Shown: positions 61,204-64,000 of the stretch, piece by piece
Position numbering within the stretch: the stretch's first letter is position 1
Layout: each line of letters starts with the position of its first letter
NCBI RefSeq assembly: GCF_026262505.1
Contig: NC_067208.1
Location: forward strand, 7,015,962-7,079,961
Origin: Trichomonas vaginalis G3
Lineage: Eukaryota; Parabasalia; Trichomonadida; Trichomonadidae
DNA length: 64,000 nucleotides
Direction: 5' to 3'
The notes under the pieces: model-generated
The model's database searches: none
What the model was told of the DNA's origin: nothing
Seen by the model: only the letters and a program-made list of their open reading frames with translations
Made by a program: the position numbers and the translations under genes

Positions 61204-62559
61204 ATGATATCACAAAATGCCGATTCTTCTTCAGGTAACATGATAGACATACAGATCGAAGAGTCTTTAGGTCGTGAAACCTTAATGACAATTGACTCTT
61301 CTAATTTCAAGGAAGATTTGTTTTCAATCCTTGGATTTATCATAATACTCGTAATTACTACGATCACTGGTATAATTGGTCCGAAATCATACGATTGCCA
61401 CGCACAAAAATTATTAATTGATCAAAACAAATTAGAAATGCAATTATCTCATAATCACATCAGCGTATACAACAGATACACAAAAATATTTATTGAATTC
61501 GAAAAAGATAGCTCCAACGAAATTCCAAAATCAGTCGGACTTATTGACTATAGCATCGCTTTAACAAACAAAAAGGTAATAGTAAATAATTACTATGGCA
61601 AAATTTCAAATCAAACCCTCAATTTCCAGACAGGATCTTCAACTTCTGATCAAATTTTGTTATATTCCAGTCCATTAATTGAATACGATGCAATCCGTAT
61701 TGACATTGTTGTTACAGATGCTGAACACCTTCGTGCTGCCCAAGTTTCTCATTATTTGGCAACAATTCAACATTCCTATTATGAAATTTACTTCAGAACT
61801 GCATTCGCAATTATTGAGTTCATGTTACTGATCCTTTTCGTATTCAGCCTTCGCAAAGTTTCTTATTCTTTCTGGCATTTAGAGCAAAAATTAACATTAC
61901 ACTTACAGTTTTTGTCAATGCTCTTCAACAACCCTCTCATATACTTAACAATCACATATCCATCTAAAACTGGCCTAATTTTGGATATTTTAATTAAATC
62001 GATTTTTACGACTTATTTCAGGTATTTCGTACTTGTTTTATTCGATTCATTAAGATACAAGAACAGAAAGACAGATCCATGCTTCTTTGTCCCAAAGATC
62101 CTTTTCTCCTTCGCAATGTTCGCAACAATTTATCTGAACACAATGATCACAGAATTACCAAGCTACCTTCCATTCGAATTATCAGATGAAGTTAAGAAGT
62201 ACATTGATACAGCTGATACTGCTCTTTTCGGAGTTTACCTTGTTTGGGCTGCAATTACAACTTTATTTGCAGGCTGCCAGGTCGACATCACAGAGAGATA
62301 TAAGTATGTAATCTATATTATCTCAGGAATTGCTGCTTTGGCACTTTTGGCCACTTCAGAATTATTATTCAAATTCTTCAAGTTCTTCCAGGATTCATCA
62401 CTTCAATTTGTTGAACAGTTCTCTATTTACAATGTTTTCTCAATGCTCATGGTCTATTTCCACTGGCCATTTGAAATCTTTAGAGATCAAGACTATCTTG
62501 ACGGTGACCTCCAAGCTGATTTACCAGGTCAATTTTTTGTAAATGAAGATGAAGAATAA
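61204..62559 (+). CDS. Multi-pass membrane protein, TMEM181/Wntless-like
   Basis: 451 residues. A first membrane helix near residues 41-61 (SILGFIIILVITTITGIIG) is followed by a strand-rich luminal domain (~62-195) and then about seven membrane helices between ~200 and ~430, with an acidic C-terminal tail. The block LRKVSYSFWHLEQKLTLHLQFLSMLFNNPL recalls the W..EQK.......L.NDP element of TMEM181/Wntless-type GOLD-7TM proteins. Those act in secretory-pathway trafficking or as receptors. No substrate can be read from the sequence. The start is fixed by the initiator. The gene diverges from the tail-anchored protein gene across a ~120-base spacer. Confidence 0.7.
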   Translation: MISQNADSSSGNMIDIQIEESLGRETLMTIDSSNFKEDLFSILGFIIILVITTITGIIGPKSYDCHAQKLLIDQNKLEMQLSHNHISVYNRYTKIFIEFEKDSSNEIPKSVGLIDYSIALTNKKVIVNNYYGKISNQTLNFQTGSSTSDQILLYSSPLIEYDAIRIDIVVTDAEHLRAAQVSHYLATIQHSYYEIYFRTAFAIIEFMLLILFVFSLRKVSYSFWHLEQKLTLHLQFLSMLFNNPLIYLTITYPSKTGLILDILIKSIFTTYFRYFVLVLFDSLRYKNRKTDPCFFVPKILFSFAMFATIYLNTMITELPSYLPFELSDEVKKYIDTADTALFGVYLVWAAITTLFAGCQVDITERYKYVIYIISGIAALALLATSELLFKFFKFFQDSSLQFVEQFSIYNVFSMLMVYFHWPFEIFRDQDYLDGDLQADLPGQFFVNEDEE

Positions 62560-63051
62560 ACATATTATTCTAATTTTATAAAAAAAAATTAAGAAAATTT
62601 TACACTTTTTTAGATTGTCACTGAATCAATTGCTGAAACTTATCTCTATTTTTGATACAACAGCTTTAGATTCGCTGAATTTAAGAAAAATATCACAAAT
62701 TTAAACAAAATAAATAGAACTGTCTTTATTTCATTGCACACTTGTATAGTTACTTTGAATGCAAAGTTATATCTGAGATTTAAAGATTACTTTCCACTTT
62801 GAAAAATTTGATAAATTCATCTCAATATAATCTTATTTACTACCGAAAATTTTGTTATACCACCTTGAATCTGGCAAATATGATAGTTTCTCTATCTCCA
62901 TGTCAAAGATTCAAAAAAAAAATTGCTCAATAATGGGATTATCAATGCTAAAATGAAAAATAAATTGTCTAATCGAAAAATATGGATCTATCATTAAGCA
63001 TTACGTCGAAAATAAAAGATAACGAAAGAAATAACGTTCTAAAATTTTCAG
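62560..63051. other. Intergenic, nothing recognised
   Basis: AT-rich spacer between two plus-strand genes. The CFAP20 ATG follows TTTTCAG directly, so its leader must be extremely short or the promoter is non-canonical. Confidence 0.4.
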
Positions 63052-63630
63052 ATGTTCAGGGATAAGTATCAGGCAGGTTTCTTAAATCTTTTCTATTCTG
63101 TTGGATCAAAACCCCTTAGCATTTGGGAGCAGCACGTCGAAAATGGTTATATCAAGAGACTTACAGACCCAGATATCAGATCATGCGTACTTGAAATCGT
63201 TAGTACAACAGTTAACAATACATATATTACATGTCCGATAGATCCAAAGGGGGAGCTTGCTATTAAGCTTCCTTTCTTGGTTTTAGTTTTAAAGTATTTG
63301 AAGAAATACTTTACATTCGAAATTCAAGTTCTCGATGATATGAATATGAGACGTCGTTTTAGAGCTTCGAATTTCCAGTCGAAGACTCGTGTCAAACCAT
63401 TCGTTTGCACTCTTCCAATGAGACTTGATCCTGGATGGAACCAGATTCAATTCAACTTGAGCGATTTCACTCGCCGTGCATATGGTACAAACTACATTGA
63501 GACTCTTCGTGTCTCTGTTTTTGCTAATTGCCGTGTTAGACGTATTTACTTCTCCGATAGACTTTACACTGAAGATGAAGTTCCACCAGAATATAGACTC
63601 ATCCCTACAAAGCCAGAAGGAGAAGAGTAG
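63052..63630 (+). CDS. CFAP20: CFAP20 (BUG22/GTL3) flagellar protein
   Basis: 192 residues, the family's normal length (human 193), and strongly conserved throughout: [85 protein letters not shown], and [20 protein letters not shown] through [17 protein letters not shown]20 sits on the inner junction of axonemal doublets and on basal bodies and affects tubulin modification and flagellar motion. The gene looks whole. The protist has several flagella, so the role fits. Confidence 0.97.
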   Translation: MFRDKYQAGFLNLFYSVGSKPLSIWEQHVENGYIKRLTDPDIRSCVLEIVSTTVNNTYITCPIDPKGELAIKLPFLVLVLKYLKKYFTFEIQVLDDMNMRRRFRASNFQSKTRVKPFVCTLPMRLDPGWNQIQFNLSDFTRRAYGTNYIETLRVSVFANCRVRRIYFSDRLYTEDEVPPEYRLIPTKPEGEE

Positions 63631-63824
63631 AAGATATCATAAACTTTTTTTTATTTATCATTTTAACAAAAATAAATTCTATTTTAGAGCTACCAGGAGT
63701 AATGACTATATTTGATAGAACACAATCCATATAATTTTCAAACAAAAACAAAAATTTATTTAATCTATGAAAGATATTAAATCTAAAGTAAAACAAATAT
63801 GAATAAAAAGTAAATTTCTGAAAG

Positions 63825-64000
63825 TTAATGCTCTGAGAGTATTGCCAATGACTTTGATTTTGGAACATCGCGATGTTTCTTTTTATCGTGCTTCTTTTTA
63901 TCTTTCTTACTATGCTTTTCGATCTTCGGAGGTCTTGGACGCTCAGTTAAACCAGGAGGGAAAGAATTTTCCAGAAGCATTGAACGAAGATCTGGAATAA
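63825..64000 (-). CDS. C-terminal end of a Lys-rich protein, cut by the window edge
   Basis: The stop is complementary to 63,825-63,827. The visible ~58 codons read PDLRSMLLENSFPPGLTERP, then a His/Lys/Asp-rich stretch (EKHSKKDKKKHDKKKH) and a short Ser-rich end. A Lys/His-rich tail of this type is seen in nuclear and transcription-related proteins such as MED19, but the rest of the gene lies outside. It converges with CFAP20. Confidence 0.65.
   Translation of the reverse strand, partial: IPDLRSMLLENSFPPGLTERPRPPKIEKHSKKDKKKHDKKKHRDVPKSKSLAILSEH

Overview
The window looks like chromosomal DNA of a parabasalid protist, most likely Trichomonas vaginalis or a close relative. The reasons are: AT-rich spacers; short intron-less genes; initiator-like TCA(C/T)(A/T) motifs 5-30 bases before many start codons; parabasalid-type families (BspA-like leucine-rich repeats, ankyrin-repeat proteins, Pmp-like surface proteins); and a Maverick/Polinton about 24 kb long. 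The species is inferred from these features, not measured.

Layout. 1-31,608 is host DNA. It holds a large helical protein (975-5768), a DUF985-type cupin (8015-8512, minus), a SAS-6 centriole protein (9175-10737), a BspA-like protein fused over a relic of a PC4/Sub1 coactivator gene (11,012-12,903), an acetolactate decarboxylase frame with one internal stop (13,234-13,962), two low-complexity proteins, an armadillo-like protein (16,246-17,850), a graveyard of broken surface-protein genes (18,396-21,068), a candidate 1.5-kb non-autonomous DNA transposon (21,235-22,728), a second long helical protein (22,821-25,538), a PPIL2-like U-box/cyclophilin (25,871-27,049, minus), a TPR/HAT-type protein (27,618-29,738) and a CCA-adding enzyme (30,256-31,608). 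31,991-33,896 holds a Pmp-like fragment and a tandem gene pair whose second copy has lost its start codon.

34,034-58,000 is a Maverick/Polinton flanked by a 5-bp TAATA duplication. Its termini are near-identical inverted repeats of more than 0.9 kb, and each contains a large internal palindrome. It carries capsid, packaging ATPase, protein-primed polymerase, integrase, KilA-N and helicase-like parts, a phage tail-collar-like protein and several repeat arrays. The ends look young, but many internal genes are interrupted (of the order of a dozen breaks or more), so it is a fossil in its present form.

58,093-64,000 returns to host genes: an ankyrin protein, a tail-anchored p23/Sel1-type protein that fits a hydrogenosomal import receptor, a multi-pass membrane protein of TMEM181/Wntless type, CFAP20, and the end of a lysine-rich protein.

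The host genes do not form a pathway. SAS-6 and CFAP20 both serve the flagellar/basal-body apparatus, PPIL2 is a spliceosome-associated family, and the CCA enzyme matures tRNA. The neighbourhood is a mix of housekeeping genes and decaying repeat-family genes, typical of this expanded type of genome.
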